Positions 18,198 through 26,258 are shown, numbered from the stretch's first letter. The stretch: 41,093 bases of DNA from Alphaproteobacteria bacterium (GCA_018969785.1 JAGWXR010000005.1:1-41093), one strand, 5' to 3'. A program made the numbers and translations. Notes: generated from the letters alone by a model not told the origin.

Positions 18198-18347
18198 ATG
18201 TCCGAACCGAAGGTCGGTGAATACCTCCTTGCTGTCCGTTTGCTGTCAACCGAAGCAAGGTCACGGCGCCAGGAAGCGCCCTCTTGGTGGCCGACGGTCT
18301 TCACCACGGCCGTGCTGACAGCCTTCCTGTTCTTCCTGCTGATGTAA
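18198..18347 (+). CDS. Possible 49-residue single-pass membrane protein
   Basis: A short frame downstream of the Rieske oxygenase. It has a charged N-terminal half (MSEPKVGEYLLAVRLL then RSRRQEAPSWW) and a C-terminal hydrophobic helix of about 18 residues ending at the last codon (FTTAVLTAFLFFLLM). The layout is that of a tail-anchored microprotein with the basic part inside. There is no strong ribosome-binding site immediately upstream. Its TAA overlaps the A-tract that is the U-tract of the terminator on the opposite strand. Reality depends on conservation. Confidence 0.4.
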   Translation: MSEPKVGEYLLAVRLLSTEARSRRQEAPSWWPTVFTTAVLTAFLFFLLM

Positions 18348-18380
18348 AAAAGGCGCGCCACCCGGAACAGGCGGCACGCC
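18346..18380 (-). terminator. Rho-independent terminator of the minus-strand GT2/LAB_N/membrane-protein operon
   Basis: On the minus strand the arms GGCGTGCC (18380-18373) and GGCGCGCC (18359-18352) pair over 8 bp with one G-U. The inner GCC and GGT (18372-18370 and 18362-18360) can add 3 more pairs (one G-U) around a 7-nt loop, and the hairpin is followed directly by six T (18351-18346). It lies 28 bp beyond the stop of the 148-residue membrane-protein gene. Confidence 0.85.
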
Positions 18381-18408
18381 CTGCGTAATGCAACACGTCC
18401 AGCGCCCC

Positions 18409-18855
18409 TCAGTGGGTGCCGGCAATCCCGCCCGAGGCACCGAAGTCGCGCTTCGCAGCCACGATCGTGATCGTGAAGCCGGCGACGACGTCCAGCACGC
18501 TCATCATGGTCAGCAGGAAGAAGACCGAGTTGGAAAAGCCCTTGAGCGCGATGAACTGCACGATGCAGACAAGGCACAGCAGCATGGACAAGCCATGGTT
18601 CACGATCGACATCGCGTCGGTCCGCGTCGCCTTCACGATCTCCACGAAAAGCAGCAGCAGGCTGAGCCCCATGAACACGTCGGCGAACGAAACGCCCCAA
18701 GCATCTCCCGAGAACATGTTCACGCTGAAGATGGGCTGGATCATCCAGACATCGGGCTCCGCCCCGGCGAGCCCGGTCATCACCACGAAATTGTAGAGAA
18801 TGAGAGGAAGGACAAGCAGCGGAATGATATTGAGCAGAGTAATGAAACGACCCAT
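18409..18855 (-). CDS. Four-helix integral membrane protein, unknown function
   Basis: A 148-residue hydrophobic protein with four likely transmembrane segments: ITLLNIIPLLVLPLILYNFVV, ADVFMGLSLLLLFVEIV, MSIVNHGLSMLLCLVCIVQFI and VFFLLTMMSVLDVVAGFTITI, with a short charged tail. I do not recognise a characterised family; the arrangement resembles conserved alphaproteobacterial hypotheticals. It is the last gene of a minus-strand run after the GT2 and LAB_N genes (about 90 bp gap) and ends in a strong terminator, which suggests a link to lipid-linked sugar metabolism, by inference only. Confidence 0.82.
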   Translation of the reverse strand: MGRFITLLNIIPLLVLPLILYNFVVMTGLAGAEPDVWMIQPIFSVNMFSGDAWGVSFADVFMGLSLLLLFVEIVKATRTDAMSIVNHGLSMLLCLVCIVQFIALKGFSNSVFFLLTMMSVLDVVAGFTITIVAAKRDFGASGGIAGTH

Positions 18856-18945
18856 GGAATCCTCGCCTCGCGTTTGGGGTTCAGCCTTTGTCCGTGGAAT
18901 GTAGCAGCCGAACCGGACCCGGCCAAGTTGAAGGGACGATCAGGG

Positions 18946-19254
18946 CTATTTTGTGGCGCTGTCGTCTTCCGCCCGGAACCGTGAACGTTCAGCGAATATG
19001 AGGTAGAGATTGCGCACATATACAATCAGGCCAAGAGCCTGTCCGGAGATGAAGACCGGATCCTTCTTGTAGATGGCATAGCTGAGAAGGATCACGCCGC
19101 CGATCACGCTGAGCCACCAGAACGCGATCGGCACCACGCTGCGACCGGCCTGTTCGCTCGCCCACCACTGCACCAGCATGCGCGACGTGAACACCGCCTG
19201 CCCGCCAAAGCCGATCAGGATCCAGACATGTTCCCACGTCACCCAGTCCAGCAT
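18946..19254 (-). CDS. LAB_N (lipid A biosynthesis N-terminal domain) membrane protein
   Basis: A 102-residue three-helix membrane protein with the LAB_N pattern: WEHVWILIGFGGQAVFTSRMLVQWWASEQAGRSVVPIAFWWLSVIGGVILLSYAI, then DPVFISGQALGLIVYVRNLYLI. Such proteins are often encoded beside GT2 polyprenyl-phosphate glycosyltransferases, and rhizobial galacturonosyltransferase loci contain one (RgtF, from memory). It starts 6 bp after the GT2 stop, so the two are translationally close and probably act together, for example in flipping or forming the lipid-linked sugar donor. Confidence 0.88.
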   Translation of the reverse strand: MLDWVTWEHVWILIGFGGQAVFTSRMLVQWWASEQAGRSVVPIAFWWLSVIGGVILLSYAIYKKDPVFISGQALGLIVYVRNLYLIFAERSRFRAEDDSATK

Positions 19255-19260
19255 GTCCCC

Positions 19261-20028
19261 CTAGAGCTCCTCTATCGCTTCCGGTCGCCGCGAGCGGCGC
19301 AGGAGCCAGCGTACGCCGACAAGGTCGGACAGCGAGACAAGAAGCCGGTCAAGCGTTCCGTACTTGGAAGTGCCATGCGAGCGCGGCCTGTGGCGAACAT
19401 CGGCATGGCTGATGCGGTAGCCTTCGCGCAGCATCATCGCCGGCATGAAACGGTGGATGTGATCGAAATAGGGCAACGTCAGGAAGGCGTCGCGCGCAAA
19501 GAGCTTGAGCCCGCAGCCGGTATCCCGCGTCCCGTCCTTCAGCAGCCACTGCCGCACGCCGTTGCCGACGCGCGATGAAACGCGCTTGACCCAGTTGTCT
19601 TCGCGCTTGATCCGCTGTCCGGCAACCAGGCCAAGGGTCTGTTCCTTGCCCTCCTCCCGTGCCCAGACCGCAAGCAGCAGCGGAATGTCGGCAGGGTCGT
19701 TCTGGCCATCGCCGTCGAGTGTCGCAACAAGGCGCCCGCGCGCAGCGATCACGCCCGTGCGAACCGCCCGGCTCTGCCCTGAGTTCTTCCGGTGCTTCAG
19801 CACGCGAAGTTCGGGCGCCTGCGGGCGGGCGGCGAGCAGCACCTCGGCCGTCCCGTCCTTGCTGGCGTCATCGACGAACAGGACCTCGAACGTGGTCTTG
19901 CCGCGCAGCGCCGCGCAGATTTCCATCAGGAGCGGGACGGCATTGTCCACCTCATCCTTGACGGGCACGACGACGGAAAGTTCAGGAAGGGCTGCCAAGC
20001 TCGTTACTCCAAAGACCGGGGGACCCAT
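19261..20028 (-). CDS. Family 2 glycosyltransferase, polyprenyl-phosphate sugar transferase type
   Basis: A GT-A-fold enzyme expected to move a sugar from a nucleotide donor onto polyprenyl phosphate at the inner membrane. With the ATG at 20028 it is 255 residues: LSVVVPVKDE at 18-27, FVDDASKDGT at 51-60, the DxD-type LDGDGQNDP at 104-112, and the dolichol-phosphate mannosyltransferase-like DTGCGLKLFARDAF, HRFMPAMMLREGY and RHGTSKYG-like region (RPRSHGTSKYGTLDRL). No transmembrane helices follow, as in DPM1/RgtE-type enzymes. An earlier ATG at 20067 is possible. The neighbouring LAB_N and GT39 genes suggest it makes their lipid-linked donor. Confidence 0.92.
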   Translation of the reverse strand: MGPPVFGVTSLAALPELSVVVPVKDEVDNAVPLLMEICAALRGKTTFEVLFVDDASKDGTAEVLLAARPQAPELRVLKHRKNSGQSRAVRTGVIAARGRLVATLDGDGQNDPADIPLLLAVWAREEGKEQTLGLVAGQRIKREDNWVKRVSSRVGNGVRQWLLKDGTRDTGCGLKLFARDAFLTLPYFDHIHRFMPAMMLREGYRISHADVRHRPRSHGTSKYGTLDRLLVSLSDLVGVRWLLRRSRRPEAIEEL

Positions 20029-20069
20029 GACAAGCGGACCAGCCACCCGGCGCCCGCAGCAACGCACAT

Positions 20070-20117
20070 GACGCCGTCATGCGCCCGGAAACGAGGGCTT
20101 ATACAAGTGACGGCGTC
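20070..20117. repeat. Perfect 10-bp inverted repeat in the GT2/GT39 divergent region
   Basis: GACGCCGTCA (20070-20079) is matched exactly by its reverse complement TGACGGCGTC (20108-20117), with a 28-bp spacer. It sits between the divergent GT2 and GT39 genes, close to the GT2 start. It could be a two-site operator or a leader stem-loop; no poly-T follows on either strand. This region (20029-20268) holds no other gene. Confidence 0.7.
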
Positions 20118-20268
20118 TGCATTCCAGAGGTTAACGCAACGCTTTTGATCTTCGCATGGCGTGCTTGGCAACATCATCGCAGCGCCTGCGACCAAACCAA
20201 CCCGCGCTTGAGAAATCCCGGCAGGCTGGGCATTGTAGCCAAAGCAATCTCGATGGTTAACCCCCTCC

Positions 20269-21975
20269 ATGCAAAATCGCCGCTCCGCCGCAGCCTACGA
20301 CAGTTCCAGCCTGTGGTCGTTGATGCTTGCCCATCCCCGCGCCGTCCTCGTGGCGCTTTGCCTGCTGATGTACCTGCCCGGGCTCACGGCACTGCCGCCG
20401 CTGGATCGCGACGAGTCGCGCTTCACGCAGGCCACGAAACAGATGATTGAAACCGGCGATTTCATCGAAATCCGCTTCCAGGAGGAACCGCGCAACAAGA
20501 AGCCGGTCGGCATTCACTGGATGCAGGCCATAACAGCAGGCTGGCTGACCGCCGAACCCCACAACGCGATTTGGGCCTACCGCCTTCCATCGGTGATCGC
20601 AGGGATACTGGCGACGCTTCTGCTCTTCGGGTTGGGCCGGAGGCTCTTCGACGACGAAGTGGCGCTGATCTCGGCCGGCCTGATGGCCTCGTCATTGCTG
20701 CTTGTCGGCGAGGCGCACATCGCCAAGACCGACGCGGTGCTTCTGGCTTGCGTCGTGGGCGCGCAATATCTGGTCGCACAGTTCTTCATGGCATCACGCC
20801 AGGGGGCCGAGCAGCCGAAACTGCGCTACTCCGCCCTGCTGGGACTGGCCATGGGGCTCGGGATCCTCGTCAAGGGACCCATGATCCTCTTCTTCGTGGG
20901 ACTGTCCGTGTTTGCGCTCTCCTTCTGGGAACGCCGATGGGCCTGGATCATGTCCATGAGACCCTTCTTCGGCCTCGGCATCGTGATCCTTCTGAACGTG
21001 CCCTGGCTGGTGGCCATTGGCCTTGTGACCAGCGGGGCCTACTTCAAGGAGGCAATTGGGCTCGACTTCCTGGGCAAGGTGGCGGGCTCCGCCGAAGGGC
21101 ACTGGGGCCCGCCCGGCTACTATCTCGTGTCATTGCTGGTGGGATTCTGGCCGGCCTGGCTCTTCCTCGCGCCGGGCGTCATCTATGCCCTCGCAAGGCT
21201 GCGCGAAGGGGCGGTCCGCTTTCTGGTGGCCTGGGTCGTGCCCGCGTGGATCATCCTTGAACTTCTGCCGACCAAGCTCCCGCATTATCCCCTGCCGCTC
21301 TACCCCGCCCTCGCCCTTCTGTGCGGAGCTGCCGTCATGGCCGGCGTGCGCGAGAGCAGGGGCTTCCTCGACAACATCTGGGTCAAGCTCGGCACGCTCC
21401 TCTGGGTCATGGTAGCCATCGCGCTGACAGGCGCGCTCGTCATGTTCCTGCCCAGCACCTATGGCACGGGCAGCGGGGTCGTGCTCTGGGTCCTCGCGGT
21501 CCCGATCATTGTCGCGGCCGGTGCCGCCGTCTTCTTCCTGCTGCGGGGAGAAGGAGAGAACGCCTCCATGGCGACGATCGTGTCAGGGGCACTCTTTGCG
21601 GCAGTCGCCATGGCGGTCGTTGCGCCCGGCCTTCAGCAATTGCTGGTCAGCGTGAGGTCGGCAGACCTGATCGCAAAGGCGGGGGCCGCACCCAACGCCG
21701 TCGTCGTCGCGGGTTATCACGAGCCAAGCCTCGTGTTTCTCGTCGGAACGAAGATCAGGCTCGCCGGTTCCGGGGCTGACGCGGCAGACTTCCTGACCAA
21801 GACGCCCAACGCCGTGGCGCTCGTCGAGGACAGCTACGTCGCCGACTTCCAGCAATACCTCACCCGCAACAACTTCAGCGCCGACGCAATCAACAGCGTG
21901 TCAGGCATCAACTACTCGAAGGGCGGACGCCAGGTCACGTTGACCCTGTACAAGCTGCGAAAGACCGGGCCGTGA
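20269..21975 (+). CDS. GT39-family (ArnT/PMT-like) polyprenyl-phosphate-sugar glycosyltransferase
   Basis: A 568-residue integral membrane protein with about a dozen hydrophobic segments and a soluble C-terminal part. The first periplasmic loop has LPPLDRDESRFTQATKQMI (residues 42-60), the Asp-Arg-Asp-Glu motif and following amphipathic segment of ArnT-type enzymes; EEPRNKKPVGIHWMQ and HIAKTDAVLLA are further family features. Such enzymes transfer a sugar from polyprenyl phosphate to lipid A, LPS core or protein at the periplasmic face. The specific sugar cannot be read from sequence; aminoarabinose and galacturonic acid are the known possibilities. It is translationally coupled to the next GT39 gene. 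Confidence 0.92.
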   Translation: MQNRRSAAAYDSSSLWSLMLAHPRAVLVALCLLMYLPGLTALPPLDRDESRFTQATKQMIETGDFIEIRFQEEPRNKKPVGIHWMQAITAGWLTAEPHNAIWAYRLPSVIAGILATLLLFGLGRRLFDDEVALISAGLMASSLLLVGEAHIAKTDAVLLACVVGAQYLVAQFFMASRQGAEQPKLRYSALLGLAMGLGILVKGPMILFFVGLSVFALSFWERRWAWIMSMRPFFGLGIVILLNVPWLVAIGLVTSGAYFKEAIGLDFLGKVAGSAEGHWGPPGYYLVSLLVGFWPAWLFLAPGVIYALARLREGAVRFLVAWVVPAWIILELLPTKLPHYPLPLYPALALLCGAAVMAGVRESRGFLDNIWVKLGTLLWVMVAIALTGALVMFLPSTYGTGSGVVLWVLAVPIIVAAGAAVFFLLRGEGENASMATIVSGALFAAVAMAVVAPGLQQLLVSVRSADLIAKAGAAPNAVVVAGYHEPSLVFLVGTKIRLAGSGADAADFLTKTPNAVALVEDSYVADFQQYLTRNNFSADAINSVSGINYSKGGRQVTLTLYKLRKTGP

Positions 21976-23483
21976 CATCGTCAGTCGTGGCCTGGGTTCG
22001 CAATCACCCGGTCGCATGCCTTGCCATTGTCATTGCAGCGTTGACCGCAGCGCGCGTGACAGCCCTCGTGCTGACACCGCTGAACCTCGGACCCGACGAA
22101 GCCCAGTATTGGTCCTGGAGCCTCAGCCTGTCAGCCGGCTATTTCTCGAAGCCGCCCCTGATCGCCTGGCTGATCGGCGGATCCACCGCGATCTGCGGCA
22201 CGCAGGAATACTGTATCCGCCTGTTCTCACCCTTCATGCACGCGGCGACCGGCTTCGTCGTCTTTCTTGCAGCAAGCCGCCTCTATGACGCACGGGTCGG
22301 ATTCTGGGCGGCCCTCACATATTGGCTGATCCCCGGCACAAGCTTCTCCTCGCTGCTGATCACGACGGACGTGCCGCTTCTCCTGTTCTGGGCCTTGGCG
22401 CTCTGGGCAATCGCCGCCATGCAGACGTCGCGCGCCTGGCACTGGCCCGTTCTGCTGGGCGCAAGCATCGGACTGGGCCTCCTGTCGAAATATGCAATGC
22501 TCTATTTCCTCCTCGGCATCGCCGTGGCCTTCCTGTTCACGCGCGAAGGACGCAGCTTCCTCTTCGACCGGCGCTTTGCCGTTACTGGCGCAGTCGCGCT
22601 GCTTGTCTTCTCGCCGAACATCATCTGGAACATCTCCAACAGCCTCGCCACCGTGAGGCACACCGCCTCCAACGCCAACTGGAATGCCGAGAACCTCTTT
22701 AACCTTGCAAACGCGCTCTCCTTCCTGGGCGCCCAGGCCGGCATCATCGGTCCGGTCGCCGCAGGGGTACTGATATGGGGCGGCGTGATGGCCTGGCGAA
22801 AATGGGGACTTTCGCCGGCTGACCGGCTGATGCTCGCGCTCTCCGCGCCCATCATCCTCGTCGTGACATTCCAGGCGTTCATCTCGCGGGCCAACGCCAA
22901 CTGGGCAGCACCCGCCTTCATCGCGCTCTGCATCCTGGCCTGCGCGTGGGCCATCCGCAGCAGGAGACGCTGGCCACTCGTGGCGAACACCATGGTGAAC
23001 GGCACGCTCGCCGTCTTGCTGTGCGCGCTCGCCATCAGCCCCGCACTCGTGGCCGCACTTGGGCAAGACAACGCGGCAAAGCGCCTGCGCGGTTGGCCGG
23101 AAGCCGGGCGCACGATTGTTACAATGTCGTCATCCGGATCCTTCACCGCGATCCTGAGCGACGATCGCGAGGACATGGCCTCACTCTATTACTATACGCG
23201 CGACAGGCAGGTGCCGTTGCGCATGTGGCCGAGCCGGAACCCGGCCAATGAATACGAAGCGCGTCACGCACTGTCGCCGGACGTGGCATCACGCGTGCTC
23301 TTCGTGTCGCGCAAGAAGAATGTCGAGACGGTTACCGGCGCGTTCACCTCTTCCGAGCGCATCGGCACCATCGAAACACGTCTCGACCCGAAGCGAACGC
23401 GCATTTTTTATCTCCATGCACTCACCGGTCCGGTGACTGCGGCAACTTTTCCATCTTTTTCTGATCGTCCGTCTACGGACTAA
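21972..23483 (+). CDS. Second GT39-family membrane glycosyltransferase
   Basis: A 503-residue membrane protein starting with GTG at 21972, overlapping the previous stop in GTGA. It has the family loop LGPDEAQYWSWSLSLSAGYF then SKPPLIAW (Asp42, Glu43 and the KPPL turn), and LITTDVPLLLFW, about 10-12 hydrophobic segments and a soluble C-terminal domain (about residues 370-503) rich in Ser/Arg. The motif is closer to the DEAYYW/PPL subgroup (Rgt-like) than to its DRDE-type partner, so the two enzymes likely act on different acceptors or positions. It is the last gene of the pair; no hairpin with a T-tract is visible after it. Confidence 0.9.
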   Translation: MTSSVVAWVRNHPVACLAIVIAALTAARVTALVLTPLNLGPDEAQYWSWSLSLSAGYFSKPPLIAWLIGGSTAICGTQEYCIRLFSPFMHAATGFVVFLAASRLYDARVGFWAALTYWLIPGTSFSSLLITTDVPLLLFWALALWAIAAMQTSRAWHWPVLLGASIGLGLLSKYAMLYFLLGIAVAFLFTREGRSFLFDRRFAVTGAVALLVFSPNIIWNISNSLATVRHTASNANWNAENLFNLANALSFLGAQAGIIGPVAAGVLIWGGVMAWRKWGLSPADRLMLALSAPIILVVTFQAFISRANANWAAPAFIALCILACAWAIRSRRRWPLVANTMVNGTLAVLLCALAISPALVAALGQDNAAKRLRGWPEAGRTIVTMSSSGSFTAILSDDREDMASLYYYTRDRQVPLRMWPSRNPANEYEARHALSPDVASRVLFVSRKKNVETVTGAFTSSERIGTIETRLDPKRTRIFYLHALTGPVTAATFPSFSDRPSTD

Positions 23484-23901
23484 TTGCGCTGCACCACAAA
23501 TCATCGTTTTCCGCTCGCAAGGCCAACGCAAATGCGCATTGCGAACTGCCAAAGTGTTTAACACCAATCGACAACAGATCAGCTGTACACGCACCGAGTG
23601 AAATCAATATCGGCAGCGAGTATCTCTTCGCTTGCAAAAACGATTACGGAGATTCGGTAAGAGAAGAAGGGGATGAATGAAGCCGCCGAATGCATGTCAA
23701 TACGCGATTACTTCATGTGCACCCGCTTTCAATACACGGGTCACCACGCGATCAACACACACTAATCCCATATTTACTCGCGTGATCTATTTGACGTACC
23801 GCGAATCGTACTGCATGATTCACATGTTGGGGAAAGCGCGAGGCTGCGCGCGGACGATTTGGGGAAGCAGTCGACCAACTCGAGGGGCTTGAGACCTGTC
23901 G
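23484..23901. other. AT-richer intergenic region upstream of the kamA operon
   Basis: About 418 bp without a convincing gene and with visibly lower GC (roughly half, against well over 60% around it). It contains a candidate promoter at 23791-23819 and a 30-codon frame at 23673-23765 preceded by a purine-rich tract (GAGAAGAAGGGG) whose peptide has no recognisable homology and no lysine codon. A 71-codon frame at 23677-23892 has unlikely composition. No lysine riboswitch-like structure could be recognised by eye. Confidence 0.6.
23791..23819 (+). promoter_or_regulatory. Candidate sigma-70-type promoter for the kamA operon
   Basis: TTGACG (23791-23796) is separated by 17 bp from CATGAT (23814-23819), matching the -35 at 5 of 6 and the -10 at 4 of 6 positions. 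Transcription would start near 23826, giving a leader of about 76 nt before the ATG at 23902. Confidence 0.45.
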
Positions 23902-25272
23902 ATGACAGTGCACACCTTTGTAAAGGGCGCCAACACAGCGGCGCACCTCAGGTCACCGGCGAAGCGCAAGATGGAGGAACAGGGTTCCCGGACCGGCCAG
24001 GAGGCCGCCACCCAGGGAACGCTTGAGTTTCCATCCTTGGTTTCCCCGGCTGGCAATGCTGCCCAGCAACCGGCAACGGCTGCCCGCAAGGCAAACCGCT
24101 TCCCTGTCAGTGCAGGAGCGCGCGACTTCTACAAGCGCAACTTCCCCGGCACGACACCGGATGACTGGAATGACTGGCGCTGGCAGGCCCGCACCCGCAT
24201 CCGCACGCTCGAGCAACTCGAGCGGATGTTCGACCTGTCCCAGGACGAACGTTCCGCCGCGCTCCGGCACAAGGGATCGCTGCCGGTCGGCATCACACCT
24301 TATTACGCGAGCCTCATGGCGCATGCCGACGCTTCCGAACCGCTGCGTCGGACGCACATCATGGTCAATGATGAGTATGTGCGCCTGCCGGGCGAGGAAG
24401 ACGATCCGCTCGGCGAAGACCACGACACCGTCGCCCCGGGCCTCGTCCACCGCTACCCGGACCGCGTCCTGTTCCTGACGACGGGGTTCTGCTCGACCTA
24501 TTGCCGCTACTGCACCCGCTCGCGCATGGTCGGCAACCCGGGTGGTGAGTACCAGTTCTCCACAAGCCAGTGGGAGAAGGCCCTCGCCTATCTCGAGGAA
24601 CACACCGAGGTCCGCGACGTCCTGCTCTCGGGCGGCGACCCGCTCTCGATCGGCGACGACAAGCTCGACTGGCTGCTGACCCGGCTGCGCCGCATCAAGC
24701 ACATCGAGTTCGTGCGCATCGGCACCAAGATCCCGGCCGTCCTGCCCATGAGGATCACCCGCGACCTGGTCAAGATGCTGCGCAAGCACCATCCCCTCTG
24801 GATGAGCATCCACTTCACGCACCCGACGGAAATCACGCCCGAAACGCGCGAGGCCACTGCAAGGCTCGCAGACGCCGGCATCCCGCTGGGATCGCAGACG
24901 GTGCTGCTCAAGGACATCAACGACGACACCGAAGTGATGAAGTCGCTGATGCACAATCTCCTGACCATGCGGGTGAAGCCCTACTACCTGTACCAGTGCG
25001 ACCCCATCAAGGGCTCCGGTCACTTCCGGACGCCGGTCCACAGGGGCATCGAGATCATCCAGTCGCTGCGCGGCCACACGACAGGCTATGCCTGCCCGAT
25101 GTTCGTGGTCGATGCACCCGGCGGCGGTGGCAAGATCCTTCTGGCACCCGACGCCGTCGCCGGCCGTGAAGGCGATGACCTGCTGCTGCGCAACTTCGAG
25201 GGCCGGATTTTCCGCTACCCCGACCCGGGCGGCAGGCTGGGCCACGGGAAGTCCGTCGCAGCCGCTGAGTGA
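23902..25272 (+). CDS. kamA: Lysine 2,3-aminomutase (KamA-family radical SAM enzyme)
   Basis: A PLP- and [4Fe-4S]/SAM-dependent enzyme expected to convert L-lysine to L-beta-lysine. The radical SAM triad is Cys197, Cys201, Cys204 (FCSTYCRYC), followed by Arg206. The PLP lysine is Lys411 in VVDAPGGGGK. The two aspartates that bind the lysine epsilon-amine in the Clostridium subterminale enzyme (Asp293, Asp330) align with Asp367 (LYQCD) and Asp404 (FVVDAP), favouring lysine over glutamate. The clostridial C-terminal zinc cysteines are absent, and the loop cysteine after GVND is Asp here. The core begins at DFYKRNFPG (residue 75); the first 70 residues are low-complexity, so a later start (ATG 23971) is possible. 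First gene of a coupled three-gene operon. Confidence 0.93.
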   Translation: MTVHTFVKGANTAAHLRSPAKRKMEEQGSRTGQEAATQGTLEFPSLVSPAGNAAQQPATAARKANRFPVSAGARDFYKRNFPGTTPDDWNDWRWQARTRIRTLEQLERMFDLSQDERSAALRHKGSLPVGITPYYASLMAHADASEPLRRTHIMVNDEYVRLPGEEDDPLGEDHDTVAPGLVHRYPDRVLFLTTGFCSTYCRYCTRSRMVGNPGGEYQFSTSQWEKALAYLEEHTEVRDVLLSGGDPLSIGDDKLDWLLTRLRRIKHIEFVRIGTKIPAVLPMRITRDLVKMLRKHHPLWMSIHFTHPTEITPETREATARLADAGIPLGSQTVLLKDINDDTEVMKSLMHNLLTMRVKPYYLYQCDPIKGSGHFRTPVHRGIEIIQSLRGHTTGYACPMFVVDAPGGGGKILLAPDAVAGREGDDLLLRNFEGRIFRYPDPGGRLGHGKSVAAAE

Positions 25273-26258
25273 TGGCGCCGCCCAGGATCCTGATCCTGAT
25301 CCCCGAACTCAAGGAGATCGAGCCGGACGACAACCTGGCGACGATCTCCACCGCTCGGGAAGTAGCTCGCCACTACGACAGGCTCGGCTACCCGCACGAG
25401 ATGCGGCACTTTGACTATATGCCATCGGAGTTCCGGCGCATCGTGGGCGAAGTCGCGCCCGACTGCATCTTCAACCTCGTTGAATCCGTCTCCGGCACCA
25501 GCCGCCTCCTGCATGTACCGCCGATCTACATCGAGGAAATGAACCTGCCCTACACCGGCAGCCCCTCACATGGCCTGGAGCTGTCCAACGACAAGGTCCT
25601 GGCCAAGAAGATCCTGAACTGGCTCGCCGTCCCGACCCCCGCCTGGGGCACGATACGCACCCTCGATGCCGCCGACACCGCACGCACCTGGATCGTCAAG
25701 GCCCGCCACGAACACGCCTCGTTCGCCATCACGCAGCGCAATGTCTGCCGCGGCGCCGCGCAGGCTGTCGACGTCGCGCGCCTCCTGACGTCCGAGCACA
25801 GGATCCCCTGGCTGATCGAAGAGTTCATCCCCGGCCGCGAGTTCAATGTGTCGATGGTCGAGACCCCCGAAGGCCCGCGTGCCCTGCCCGTGGCCGAGAT
25901 CGTCTTCGAGAATTACGGCCCCGACCTCTACAACATCGTCGACTACAACGCGAAATGGAACGAGCAGAGCTTCGAATACAGGAATACGGTTCGCCGCTAC
26001 GATTTTGCCCCGGCCGACACAGCGCTTCTCGCATCGCTCCAGGAGATCGCCCTGAAGACCTGGCATGGATTTGACATGCGCGGCTGGGCCCGCGTCGACT
26101 TCCGCGTCGATGCGGCCGGCAATCCCTATGTGGTCGATGTCAACGCAAACCCGGACCTGTCCCTCGACGCCGGCTTCATGGCCGCGGCAGGCCGCGCCGG
26201 CATCGCCCCCGAGGCCGCGATCCGCATGATCACGGACGCGGCATTCCGCGCCGAATGA
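25272..26258 (+). CDS. D-alanine-D-alanine-ligase-like ATP-grasp enzyme
   Basis: A 328-residue ATP-grasp protein predicted to form an amide bond between an acyl phosphate and an amine. It has a preATP-grasp domain (RILILIPELKE, CIFNLVESVSG as in DdlB FNLLHG, YTGSPSHGLELSNDKVLAKKIL) and the ATP-grasp core: TWIVKARHEHASFAI (nucleotide loop), PWLIEEFIPGREFNVSM and DFRVDAAGNPYVVDVNANPDLS with the Mg-binding Asp and Asn. Its start overlaps the kamA stop by one base (TGATG); a GTG lies one codon upstream. True D-Ala-D-Ala ligases sit in the division/cell wall cluster, so this copy, coupled to KamA, more likely uses beta-lysine or another amino acid. Confidence 0.9.
   Translation: MAPPRILILIPELKEIEPDDNLATISTAREVARHYDRLGYPHEMRHFDYMPSEFRRIVGEVAPDCIFNLVESVSGTSRLLHVPPIYIEEMNLPYTGSPSHGLELSNDKVLAKKILNWLAVPTPAWGTIRTLDAADTARTWIVKARHEHASFAITQRNVCRGAAQAVDVARLLTSEHRIPWLIEEFIPGREFNVSMVETPEGPRALPVAEIVFENYGPDLYNIVDYNAKWNEQSFEYRNTVRRYDFAPADTALLASLQEIALKTWHGFDMRGWARVDFRVDAAGNPYVVDVNANPDLSLDAGFMAAAGRAGIAPEAAIRMITDAAFRAE

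Noticed and set aside
19261-23483. A complete aminoarabinose (arn) operon
   Set aside because: Only GT2 and GT39-type enzymes are present; ArnA, ArnB, ArnD and ArnE/F homologues are missing, so the sugar cannot be called aminoarabinose.
23677-23892. 71-codon plus frame upstream of kamA
   Set aside because: Composition is odd, no ribosome-binding site precedes it, and it overlaps the candidate promoter; the 30-codon frame in another phase is slightly more plausible but also unproven.
23484-23901. Lysine riboswitch in front of kamA
   Set aside because: The lysine sensor is a long, five-helix element; no set of matching stems could be traced, and the putative leader peptide has no lysine codons.
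25272-26258. Cell-wall D-Ala-D-Ala ligase (ddl)
   Set aside because: The fold matches, but the gene is coupled to kamA, lies outside any mur/fts cluster and differs in the ligase core loops.
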